Of a stretch of DNA of 64,000 nucleotides, positions 36,101-47,441 are shown piece by piece. Numbering within the stretch: the first letter of the stretch is position 1; each line of letters begins with the position of its first letter. The stretch comes from Nyssa sinensis (Eukaryota > Streptophyta > Magnoliopsida > Cornales > Nyssaceae). The DNA lies in contig CM018036.1 of assembly GCA_008638375.1 (NCBI GenBank), positions 11,470,328 to 11,534,327 of the forward strand, written 5' to 3'. A program made the position numbers and the translations under genes. Under the pieces are notes generated by a model. It searched no databases. It was not told the DNA's origin and worked only from the letters and a program-made list of their open reading frames with translations.

Positions 36101-36706
36101 CAAGTCAAATTCCATATAATAATTTTGATTTGTATTATATATATTGAAATATTATGCATTATGTTATGCAAAATGTAACTTACACAACACTCAACTCAAT
36201 TCAATTTAAATTAACAAAGTAGTGTATAATTTAGAATTTAATATATTACTATATTTTGTTCAAAATGGTCTACGATTAAGTCTGTCTGAGCCTACTAAAA
36301 TTTTAAGTGAATTTAATTATGAGATATTGTCAAATTTAATCTTGTTGTTGTTGGGTGATCGAGTGAATGTTAGGAAGTAGATAATTGTCTTGTTTTTCAA
36401 GTTCAAGTTACTTCATCAAAGAATATTTTACATAAGATAACAACATCACGAATTAAATAAAGATACAAATCAATGAAGTGTAAAGCATGCAACAATTAAT
36501 TTATAATACAAATGAATTGAGTCTATGGTTTCTTTTGTCACGTGATCTCATCCACAAGACAAAAAAAAAAAAAAAAACAACATTTCAATGCAAATTAGGG
36601 TGTAAACAATTATGTAAGTTTAAAATATATAATATATAAAAGTTAATATACATGCTATAAATAATTCAATCGGATTATTAATGAATTAGATTAGTTTCGT
36701 TTAACA

Positions 36707-36871
36707 ATAATGTTAGGCTTACTTAAAAACTCTATCAAAAGTGTTTACATTCATGAGTTGGCAGTGTTGTATTGGCTAGATATGATGTGATATCCAGCTC
36801 AATACAACACTACCAACTCATGAAGGTAAATACTTTTAATAAAATATGAAGATACGACTAGCATTACTCTT
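36707..36871. mobile_element. Fold-back MITE-like element
   Basis: The left arm (about 36737-36783, ttcatgagttggcagtgttg) and the right arm (about 36790-36838, caacactaccaactcatgaa) are near-perfect inverted repeats with a loop of a few bases. Outer ends aatgttag and ctagcatt extend the symmetry. It would form a ~49-bp stem if transcribed. Confidence 0.65.
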
Positions 36872-38028
36872 AGTTTAATTTATATATAATCCATTTAATT
36901 AAAAGTGTTACCGAGTTTGGATTGAATCATCCAATTAAATTCTTTACAACATATCCGAATCTGGATCAACATTCATTCTATTGACAACCTACATTGATGG
37001 TAACTTGCAACTTGTAACTTTATTATTGTTTTTTATTCATATTCCAAGAGTTAAATGCATGAATAGTCTTACTAGCATGTTAGTTCAATAGAATTAGAAT
37101 AATTATGTTTTTTTTTCCCTTTTCTTCATGCTTAAGACTTCTACTTAGTTTTTTTTTTTTTTTGGTTACCAATTATGTTTCCCCAACTCTTCTCCACCCC
37201 TTTGAAAGAACTTAAACAACAAAAAAAAATAAAAATGATACCAATCATAGTGCTTTCCTTGACAAGTACTTCGGTGTTGTTTTCATTTACTTTTCAATTT
37301 GGTGCTAAGATTATCAAAAAAAAGAAGAAGAGTATTTGAATCTAATTGTTAGTCTATAATTACCTTGAATTGATGTGAATACAAAAGGATGCAACTCAAA
37401 AAAGGTGAAACACCGTTCTTAAGAGTTATTTAGTAGTTTTCAAGGTGGCCTAAAGTGAAATAATGCACACTATCCATAGAATTGACCACAAAAAGCAATT
37501 AAAATGACTTTGAAAATGAATATTTTGCCACTTCAAAATTTAACTGAAAATTATTATTTTTACGACCAATATGACTGGTAGTCCTCAATTTAATTGTTTA
37601 TTTATCTAAATCATTTATTAAAAAATAAATAATGAGATTTGGGATTCACTTCTTACTTCTTAGCATTCGCATTAGGAGTGTTTTTTTTTTTAAAGAAATC
37701 CACCAATATGAGAAAAGTTTATTTCAATGAATCTTTATTATTTTTTAAATAATAATTGATAATTATGTGTTTCGTAACTTGGAGTTAGATTCTTGAAATT
37801 AAAATTAATCAAATTTTGAGACAATATCATTTAAAATCTAAACTAATTTACCTAAACTCTATTCAATTTCTATTTTAAAACTTAAATTTAACACCGCCAC
37901 CTATTTTATAAAATAATATGCAGATGTTTTATTCCAGTCAATTTTTTTCTTCAAAATGACAAAATTATCATTTTCATATTTTTTTTTCAATTTTAAATCT
38001 GGACCAATTTTTTTTAAGAAAAGAAATA

Positions 38029-38030
<2 letters not shown>

Positions 38031-38064
<34 letters not shown>
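38031..38064. repeat. (AT)n-(AC)n microsatellite
   Basis: AT run followed by CA run in AT-rich intergenic DNA. Similar AT runs occur at 35229-35252, 39350-39371, 39891-39915 and 57455-57491. Confidence 0.9.
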
Positions 38065-38065
<1 letters not shown>

Positions 38066-38812
38066 TGCATATATCTATTCCTTATGATCATTTATACAAG
38101 GTTGGTCATGAGTATGTATGAGATACTTAGGTTGCGCTTGAATAATGATTCAGATATAATTTTTTTAAAATTTTGTAATTAATTTTTTAAAAACTATGAA
38201 AATGTATTTGGATACGATAATCTTAAATTATAAAAAATTAAAAAATATTAAAATTAATAGCTTGTCAAATGCATATCCAACATTTTAAAATTAAAAATCT
38301 ATTTTTAAAAACGTGTCAACTTTGTTTGTAGAATCAATTTATTATTTTGTTATTTATTTATTAAAATCTTGTTATTTTTTGTTTTAAGGCTAACAAATAC
38401 ACTAATAAAAAAAATAACTTAATTAATATTGAGGTCAATGCTAAAGGAAGAAAGCGACTACAATTAGTTTTGACAGAGATAATTAAAAAATATATGACAA
38501 TATATAATCTCACAAAAAAAAAAAGACCTTAAATGGAGAAAAATGGTTAAATAGGATTCATTTGATGAATTCTAAAATATAAATTAAGTCTCAAACTCAA
38601 TAAATTTATCGTCTTGTTTTACTATGAAAATGAGAAGAAATCGAATCTACATCAACAACATGAGGAGTGCGATACTATATTTTTATAGGATCAGTGTTGA
38701 TTTTATTCCACATACTATACTAGAATTTCATAAAGTACAGTTTTTAATCATTAAAATATATATATATTTTTTAGTTCAAGTATACACTAAGGAGTGTGAA
38801 TAGAATTTTCTT

Positions 38813-39321
38813 GGGATGAATTACACTTTATTTTTTCTGAGATTTTTGACAGTTATATTGACTTTTTCTGAAGTTTCTGACAATTACACTGATCTCTCCT
38901 ATTTTACCTAAAGAAACTAGAAATAGCCCTCTCCAGTCAAATTTTTTTTTTCTCAAATAACAAAATTGCTCATTTGTTTGTTGTATTTTTTCAATTTTGA
39001 CCAATTATTTCTAACTCTTTTTTTTTTTTTTTAAATTTTAATATAACAACTTGTTTTCGTTTTATATAAAAATAAATTTAAGATTTTAATAAATATTTAT
39101 TTTAAAAATAAAAAATTGAAAAAATGGGCAAAATTAAAAAAATAAAAAAATAAAAAATAAAAAAAATGAAAGGAGTGATTTTGTCATTTTGAAAATAAAA
39201 TTTGACTGAAAAAAAATATTTGTAATTTGTCAGATAAAGAATGAGATATGAGTATAATTTTAAAATTTTAAAAAAATATCAGTATAATTATCATAAATTT
39301 CAAGAGTCAGTATAATTTACC
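38813..39321. mobile_element. MITE-like element with GGTAAATTATACTGA-type ends
   Basis: The left end (gggatgaattacact) and the complement of the right end (ggtaaattatactgactc) resemble each other. Subterminal blocks (ctgacaattacactgat) are mirrored at the right (atcagtataattatcat). The family recurs, less completely, at 45843-46190. Target-site duplication not resolved. Confidence 0.5.
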
Positions 39322-39335
39322 TTATCAAGTTTGTA

Positions 39336-39371
<36 letters not shown>

Positions 39372-39727
39372 AAGATACATATATACACATATACATAACG
39401 ACGATCAACTGTCGCAATTTCTTAAAACGTTTTCACTGGAAGTTGTTTTAGAGTACGTGGAAGAGGGATTTAGTTCTAGTTATATGTGCGATAGAATTCA
39501 CAATGTCATATATTATATTAAAAAATAATATTTTAATATTAAAATAAATTAGTTAAAATTTAAAAATTTTATACTATAACAATATTAAAATATAGAATTA
39601 ACATGAATTATGAAATTTTTTATCTAATACGCGAAAACTGAATATTCTTTATCGAAATCATTAAAAAATAAAAAATAATAAAAATGACATTTATCTTTAA
39701 AGAAGTTCTAAATAGAACTACTATTAA

Positions 39728-39885
39728 CTAGTTAGACGGCTTTCGGGACTACATCATTGCTCGCGTCGCTACGGTCAAGCAGGGTTTTAAGAATCAAATG
39801 TCCATGGACCAGAACACCAACTGTAGTTCATTTCCACCAATCGGGACATAAAGTAGCCGATATTCTCTCAAATTTGTCGGCTCCA
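39728..39885 (+). pseudogene. RNase H-like fragment of a retroelement
   Basis: One frame reads ARVATVKQGFKNQMSMD, and another, after a break, reads VVHFHQSGHKVADILSNLSA. The latter resembles the end of the RVT_3-type RNase H found in plant LINEs (..REGN.VAD.L..). Only ~150 bp remain. Confidence 0.4.
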
Positions 39886-40529
39886 GTATAGTATATATAT
39901 ATATATATATATATAGATATATATAGAGAGTAAATGAGATTTTTGATAATTATAAAAATATATTTTGAAAATTTTAATAAAATATTAACTTTTATATTTT
40001 TACAAATAAATTATAAACATTTTTTTATTTTATTTTTTTAAAATTATAAAAATGCTATTTTTATATTTTTTAAATTTTGACATCTTTTTAAACTCCTTTT
40101 AAAGAATTTAATTATTTTATATAAAAAATATTAAGATAAATAACTTATATTATTTTAGTCAAAGAAAATTATAATTAATATTTATTTAAAAATAAAAAAG
40201 AAGTAAGTACTACATATATAAGTTGGGACTTTTGGCCTGAAGTCTATGTAATAAAGGTAAATTATCATCGGCTGCCATAAGAAAGAATGTTAACTCCACA
40301 GGTTCTTTAATTATTTTGTGCCTGAAATACCATTTTACTATATTTTTCATACTGGAGTTGTGAAACCTAGAACACTCTAGAAAAAATTTACAAAATTTTA
40401 AAATTCAATAATTTAAAAATTATAAATCTGTTTTTAATAAAATTTATATATTTGGATTCTAAATATCAAAATTTATCAAACAAAATCCATATTGTATATG
40501 AAAACTTGAAAAAAATATATAATTACGAA

Positions 40530-40765
40530 TTGTAAAAATATGTCTTAGTGAAAGTAAAAAAATTTGTCCCAGCGAAAGTGTACAAATTCATCATCGTTTA
40601 TGCAAAATTTGTTCCAGCAAAAATATAAAATTTTACACTTTCTAATAAACACTTCGTCCCAACAAAAGTGTAAAAATTCGTCATAGTAAAAGTGTAAAAT
40701 TTCACATTTTTTAGTAAAAAAATTCTTTTAAGTGAAAGATAAAATTTTACACTTTCAAAAAAATT
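40530..40765. repeat. Degenerate ~25-bp tandem repeat, 5-6 units
   Basis: Units follow gtcccagcgaaagtgtaaaa(a/t)tt with substitutions. Clear examples start near 40566, 40608, 40656 and 40680. No coding potential. Confidence 0.6.
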
Positions 40766-41177
40766 ATCTGTCAATCATCAATTTTCACAACATTGCTCCA
40801 CAACCAAAATAATGGGTGAACAAGATTGTCGATTTTTCATAAGTGATTCATTCATCTGTTTATCATAACATTAATCATTCATTATTCGAACTACAAAATT
40901 GACATCAGTTGCTATTCTTAGGATTCTTAGCAGAGCAATACTTAAAAAAAAAGTAGAGTTAGTGAAAGAGATATTGAACTTCAAAATCTGGAGGAGTAGT
41001 GGTACACTACAGTGGTGGACTGCGATTCAAATCTAACAACTACAATGATGAGTTGCGATCAATAGTAATGATTCATAATTTTCTTAATAGCGATTCACCA
41101 TAATGATGGTGATAATGAACGATGATGAGTGTTCCTTGCGATCAATGGAAACGGTGGCTACGGCCATGGTCTGTGGC

Positions 41178-41590
41178 TAGGGATGCCAATTTGTCCTGCC
41201 CCTAATAGAGCAGGTATGGAGTACTTATAAACAGAATCGAGACAAGATCGAACTTCTAAAACGCCGTCGAGTTCGGGGAATGATCACTCCACTCCAATCC
41301 CATTGCGTTTATATATTAATTTTTTTTATTATCCTTATATACACTATATTTACAAATAAACCACACTATAAAAAAGTAAATTTAATATTTTTCATATCAC
41401 ACTTATATGTATATTTTATTGTATTAATTATTTTGGTAATAAAATTTTAATTTACTTACCAAAATAAAAGTTTTAACTTACTTAAGAAAAAGAAAATCGG
41501 GGTTTGGGGTGGGACATGGAGGGAATAGGGAATGTAAACAGAGTATGGATAAATTTCTAAATAGGGCGAGACGACGTTGGAGAATATAAT
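41178..41590. mobile_element. Small TAGGGATGCCAA-type element
   Basis: It begins tagggatgccaatttgtcc, contains ggtatggagtacttataaac and, near the right end, cggggtttggggtgggac with aatttct. The same composition and motifs occur at 57710-58220. Both fit a widespread plant short-element family with G-rich subterminal tracts. The right end is degenerate. Confidence 0.45.
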
Positions 41591-42989
41591 ATATTTTATT
41601 AGGCTATTATTGTCATTTATAATAATAAATTACAAGTACCATGTTATCATAATAGACGTAAACTCAAAAAAAGAAATAACCAAATCCCTTATCTCAAATT
41701 GAAAAGATATGTAATTCTTATAATAATATAGTATTTTCTTCAAAGACTCTAATAAAAGTTGAATTTATTTTGGTGTTGGTTTGATAACGCTTTGTTTAAA
41801 AATTGATTTGCTTATTTATGTAAAAAAGTAAAAAAAAAGGATTTAATTTACATAAAAAAAGTAATTTAAAAATAAAAACAAATTTTTTTAGGTATAAATT
41901 TTTTCTTTTACTTTTTATAAGTAAAAACTTCATTTATTTATTTATTTGTCTTAATTACCGCACTACCGCTATAACCATCACCACCTCCACCATTGTGGTT
42001 GCTGTCACCACATCATGGTTTCAATATCTAATTTATTTTTGATGAATGATTTTAATAGTTACATTAAAAAAATTAATATTGAGATAAAAATTAATTCTTG
42101 AAAGATAGTCATCAAATGTACTTTATTTATTTTTTTTAAGAAAAAGTAAAAATTGTAAAAATTACTTTTTTACTTATTAAAATGTACTTAAAAAAGGATC
42201 AAATTACAATCTAATAGTGCAAGTGCATACTCTTCACTCAAATGACATGAGTTCGATTTCCTCTTCTCATTTTCATTGTATCAAAAACAAGTATTTAAAA
42301 TAATGGCACCTATCATTAAAATTATATAAATCGAACTAAGGACAAATAATGTGTTTAAAAAAAATATCAAATTATTTTTAAGACTTGGGTTTTATTTTTT
42401 ACACTTTTGAATAGGCTTGGGTAAGAGAACTCAATTCCAATCTAAATCAGGATTGAACTTGAGTTGAGCATTTGAAAATTGGAGTCCGAATTTAATATTT
42501 TATATCTTATATTTTTCTGTTATACTTTAGTAATTCACTATTAGATTAATAGGAATTCATTACTATTTACATTATTATAATTTAAAAAACTTGTTGACCT
42601 TTAATATTTTTTAAAATTAAATTATGTTGAAAAAATTATTTAAACTATTTTTTTTGTCTTTTTTAAGGAGAAATTGAGATAAATTGTTAAAGTTTTTAGT
42701 GTATAATCAAAATAAAATAGATAACTATTTATTAAAGAAATTGTTAATAGATTCAAAAATTAGAATTAATAATCAGATTCTTGAACTCGATACTATTAAA
42801 TTTTAAATCGGATTAAGTTATTTGAATTCAAGATCAGATTTCAATTGACTATTTTAGAATTTGAGTTAAGTTTAAACATAATATTATTTGTTTATCACAT
42901 TGATTATTTCCACCAATCACCATCATGTACGTTTGAGCTTGATTCTATACCCTTGTATGGAGATTTTACCTCCAAAGATAACAAATTTC

Positions 42990-43350
42990 TGCCACGTGGC
43001 AACACTGATAAAGGTTGACCCTGATGAGCGGTGATAGAGATTGATGTTCATGAAGAAATGACACATAATTCTCTCACCTTTTTCCCCCACTTCTATAAGA
43101 GAAAATATAAATACTTTATATCACGTGTGTAGCACGTGTCTTACACTGGGGGACAAGAAAGCCAGCATATGAAGCAATCGCCTAGCCCTTTTCAGCAAAT
43201 AGAAGCAGAGTCGGGTTTAATTTAATGACCCATAATCCCATGTAATCAAAAACATTAAGGTTGAAGAAATCTCCACCACACGTTAGGTAGACTACAAAGG
43301 AATCTGAATTCTCAAGTGGGGTCTGCATAATGATTGGTCCCACCACGTGC
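42990..43350. promoter_or_regulatory. G-box cluster (four CACGTG)
   Basis: Perfect CACGTG at 42993-42998, 43122-43127, 43133-43138 and 43344-43349. There are also ATTGGT (CCAAT) boxes near 43333 and 43379, and TTGACC near 43015. G-boxes bind plant bZIP and bHLH factors. No gene was recognised nearby: the closest is the kinase stop at 47283, and the formin start is 9 kb the other way. Function is inferred. Confidence 0.4.
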
Positions 43351-43539
43351 TTGTCACGTTCAACCTTAACCAAATATCATTGGTCTAATTGGTGGGGAGA
43401 TGATGGGAAATCTTGAGGAAGATTTCAAGGTGACAAAATTAGCTATCTTTGTGTATTAGGAAACATTCCAATGTGAAGGTGTCATCATGTGTTTATTAGG
43501 GTAATTATAGCATGAAAACTCCTTTAGGGTAGGGCACCC

Positions 43540-46500
43540 ACTTGTGGGGCCTAGCTCTAAAGTTGTAGTGTTGTACAAATTGTAACATATGGGCTATGGG
43601 CTTCTTAAGTTGGGCCCATTCTAAACACTATAATTTAGGTCAAATATAATAATAAAGTTATATAAAAAAATGTCTAATTTAAAAATAATTAAGATTTCTA
43701 CAGGGGAGAAGCTGTGGTTCAACTACTGAATGATAATTAAAATGAAAGATTACTAGAATTTAGAGCAAAAATAAATAAATAGGATAGCACCCTTTATCCA
43801 AAGAGTTAAGGTGAAATAAAGAACTAGAGGCATAGTCCTTAAATGTGGTGGTGACACATTGGCCCATTGGGCCCTTTCCACCTTTTATATTTGGGGTTGG
43901 CATTTTTCAAATAGTTGGTTTTTACAAAAACACCCATGGAATGATTTGCCATTAATTATATCCTCCAAAGTATGTGGCTTTATTGGAGCTACTCCCTCTT
44001 CTTGCCTCACCCGAAATTATTGAATTTGTGTTTGTCCTCATCTAGATATTGATTGATTTTGAATTTTATGTTCTTGGACTTATAATGAATTTGAAAACGA
44101 GCTCTTTGTAATTGTACATGACATGCATCTTCCTACTTAATTTCACTTGCAATTTTCAATGATGATGACATGTTGAAAACTATTCTCTAAATATAACGAA
44201 TCACGACAACGTGTCATGTCTTATAGTCACAAGGAGAATGCGGATTTGGGTATGAAAATAAACACTTTCTGTAAAATAGTACGAAAAGTTAGATATGTTT
44301 TTTGTTTACCTCTCTCTCAGCATTTTGCATTGGCGATGCTAATACTGCATAATGACAGTTATAATTAGTAGGAAAAAGTTTAGGTTTTTGCCCCCTTTTA
44401 TCTTTTTATGCTTATAAAAACTGTTTCAAAAAAAAACGCGCTTATTGATTTGTCTAGATTTTTAAAATTACTTTTATATTATTTTACTTTTCAAAAAATA
44501 TATATTTTTTTTTATCAATTTAGTGTTGTTTTTAAACTTTTTTATTAAAACAGAATTGTTTTCAACTTATTTACCGGATTAAGGTTCTTTTGAAAAATCA
44601 TTTATTCAAAAATTGATTTTCATATTAAAAACGTTTTGTAAAAAAACACTTTTAAAAAAGTCTTTTTAAAAGACGTTTTCTATACAAAATTTGATTCTTT
44701 AAAAATAGTTAAAATCATTTTTATAAAAGGCGATTTCTTCTTTAAAAAGTATTTTTTGAAAAAACGTTTCAAAATCATCCTAATATAATAAATAAGATTA
44801 AAACAACTATAAATTAAAAATTAATTTTTTTTTTTTAACATTACTCCGGGATTTAACTCTCAAAAAATGTATAGAAGTGCAAAAACTCACTCATAAATGT
44901 CATCATGGTAGCTACATGATGGGACACTCTTGTCTTGAACTTGCTCCATCAGATGATTCCCAAATCCGTAATGTTTTGATTGTACTAACCCACTCATCCA
45001 AATTGTAATAAAATTTATTAACTTTATTTAAAAATATTTAATGTAGGAAAATTAAAAATTTCAGTAATATTATTTCACAATTATGTTAAATACATAAATA
45101 GTATTTAAGGAATTTTTTCAGTATTATATTAATGGTAGATTATAGATTGTAAAATACATAAATAATATTTAAGTAAATTGATATTATAATTGGAGCAAAT
45201 TAGGTTTCAATATACAGTTATTTTATGCAAATAATGAAAATGTTAAAATTATCTCCTCTCTAAGGAGCAAGCAGAAAATGATCTTCTTTTATTTATTTAT
45301 TTTGATCCCGGAAGATTCAAGAATATTGTAATGCCTACGTAGTTTGGGCCAGCACAAGATTATCAGAAGCAGGGCTGGGTTCAGGCCCAGTGTATTGGCA
45401 TGATTTTGGGCTGATCTTGACCAAAAAGCATAACTGGCCCAGTGTTTTGGCAGGTGTGTTATTATGCCAAGCAATATTTGAATTTTTTATAGTTTTTTTT
45501 TTTTTTTCAAATAGACTTTTTAATTTATATTTTTGCCCCCCTCCATTCTAAATTTTTTTAACACTTTACCTCTACTTTCATTTTGACCTCTTAATAAAAC
45601 TTTTATTGACTTTTTGAAATTTTTTTGTATGACCTAATTTTTTCAAGGGTTTCTTTTTTTGATTGGACTTCTTGTCTAATTTGTAAATTTTTTTATATCA
45701 CTAAATTTCATTACTTATTAAAAATATTATCAATCAATATTAAATTTTATACTTTTTAAATTTATGATCAAACATTTAGCAACAAAATTTTTCCCTCCTT
45801 TTAAATAAAACCCTTGCCTCATCTCCAGTAGTCATTATTATTTTGGGATAATTACACTGACATTCCACTGACTTATTTGACAATTACAAAGACGCATTGA
45901 TATCCCTTCTGTTATATTGACAATATACAGAGTCGTTTCTCCGAAGAAAATTCGTCATTGATGGTGTTAAAATTTCAACAAATTTTTTTTATATGACTAA
46001 AATACTTTTGTATATTACACTGACCTCTCTTATCTTTTCACAAGAGAGGTTCTTATAATTATTGGATATTACAAGGAGGTCAGTATAATTATTTATAAGG
46101 ATAAAATAATAGATTCTTACTTTTTGTTAGTATTTGTCTCCCAACAATGGAAACGAAAAGAAAAATGGGAGATTAGTGTAATTTTTCTTATAATTTTTCA
46201 TGCATAGCAAAGCCATTAAGAAAACAAAAATGGAAGCCTGATGCCACAAACCTTGAGAATCATGAAAATATACATGACTACTCTCTGGATCTATGACCAT
46301 TAAACTATATACATTGCTGTAGGAAATCCAGTAATATCTGGGAAAAATGAAAAATGAAAAATGAAGAAGGAGAAAATTAATTATCTAAAAAACTCATTGC
46401 CTTGCCAGTGCCTGATAAGAAGAAAAAAATGAACTACTCTATCCCGGGAACTTGAGTGCTTCCTCTTTTCTAACCTCTTCTGACTCTGCAAATTTAACTT

Positions 46501-47282
46501 TAGTTTCTCAGATTTGTTGTTGATCATAAGACCTTGTGCCAGAGATTTCACCAAATTGAAGATTCATTTGCATCAGCCTTGGTTTCAGTAGCTCAGTTGG
46601 AGATTGTCCTTCATAAAATGGGCTTTTCTATGTTGTTTTGTCATGTGTTCCTTTACTCGATCCTTACCTCCAATGTTTCTTACCTGCAATTCAAATTAAA
46701 CTTTCAGTAATGATGGATGATATTGTTGTTGGGTGTGGTTGTTATGAATTTATCCGAACTCTTAATGACCTGATGCAACCCGAAAATAAAAAAATTGGTC
46801 CCATTTTTAGCTATTTTGACCCCTTTCGTCTCTTTCATACAAGGGTATTGTTTTTAGGGTTTCGACTTAAGAGAAGAAAGCCATCATTGGGAGAAAGGGG
46901 GCTTTTGGGTTTTGAGAGTTTTTTGCTCATGAAATTTCTTTGATACATAATAGATTAATCATTATTGCTTGTAGTGTAGCCATCTTGCCGAACTACGTAA
47001 ATTTTGCGTCTTCCCTATGTGTGCTTTTTTTTTTTATTGTTTGAGATTGGTTTATCATTTGTTTGATATCTTCTGCACAACAACTGTGACAGAATATCAT
47101 TCATGACTTTATTTATATGATTATGGTTAAATATTTAGTTGATAGCAATTCACCAATCCTATGGACTACAAAGTAGATTTTAGAACTGAAAGAGTAAATA
47201 TTTACATAATAGACTATGTAATCCTAAGTTGGCATTGCTGATTGTACATAGAAGCTACCAAAAAGAAAGTTCGTATTCTATT
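43540..47282. other. Intergenic DNA between G-box island and kinase stop
   Basis: Mostly AT-rich. TGGGCC/GGGCCC motifs occur at about 43613 and 43866. A partial copy of the 38813 MITE-like family lies at about 45843-46190. An open frame of 101 codons at 46638-46943 (plus) has no recognisable domain. I see no supported gene. Confidence 0.5.
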
Positions 47283-47441
47283 TTATTGTAGTTTCTGAGA
47301 ACTTTTACCTCTTTGGCGCCATGATCTCCGAACTGCCTGGCGAATTTGGCGTTCATGCTTCTCTAAGAGTTCGTCAACTCTATGTGATTGTGATAACAAG
47401 GGTCCTGAAAATTCAACCTTGTCTCCTTGATCCTGATAAAC
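47283..47441 (-). CDS. Kinase exon 8 (C-terminus and stop)
   Basis: 159 nt including the TAA at 47285-47283, acceptor gagacag|GTTTAT. It encodes VYQDQGDKVEFSGPLLSQSH, RVDELLEKHERQIRQAVRRS and a short basic tail. Confidence 0.93.
   Translation of the reverse strand, partial: VYQDQGDKVEFSGPLLSQSHRVDELLEKHERQIRQAVRRSWRQRGKSSQKLQ

Noticed and set aside
40530..40765. CRISPR-like repeat-spacer array
   Set aside because: Units are degenerate and contiguous with no unique spacers, and the organism is a plant.
43182..43373. 63-codon minus-strand open frame in the G-box island
   Set aside because: No recognisable domain; it overlaps the motif cluster, and chance is likely.
46638..46943. 101-codon open frame downstream of the kinase
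   Set aside because: Unusual composition, no recognisable family and no supporting signals.
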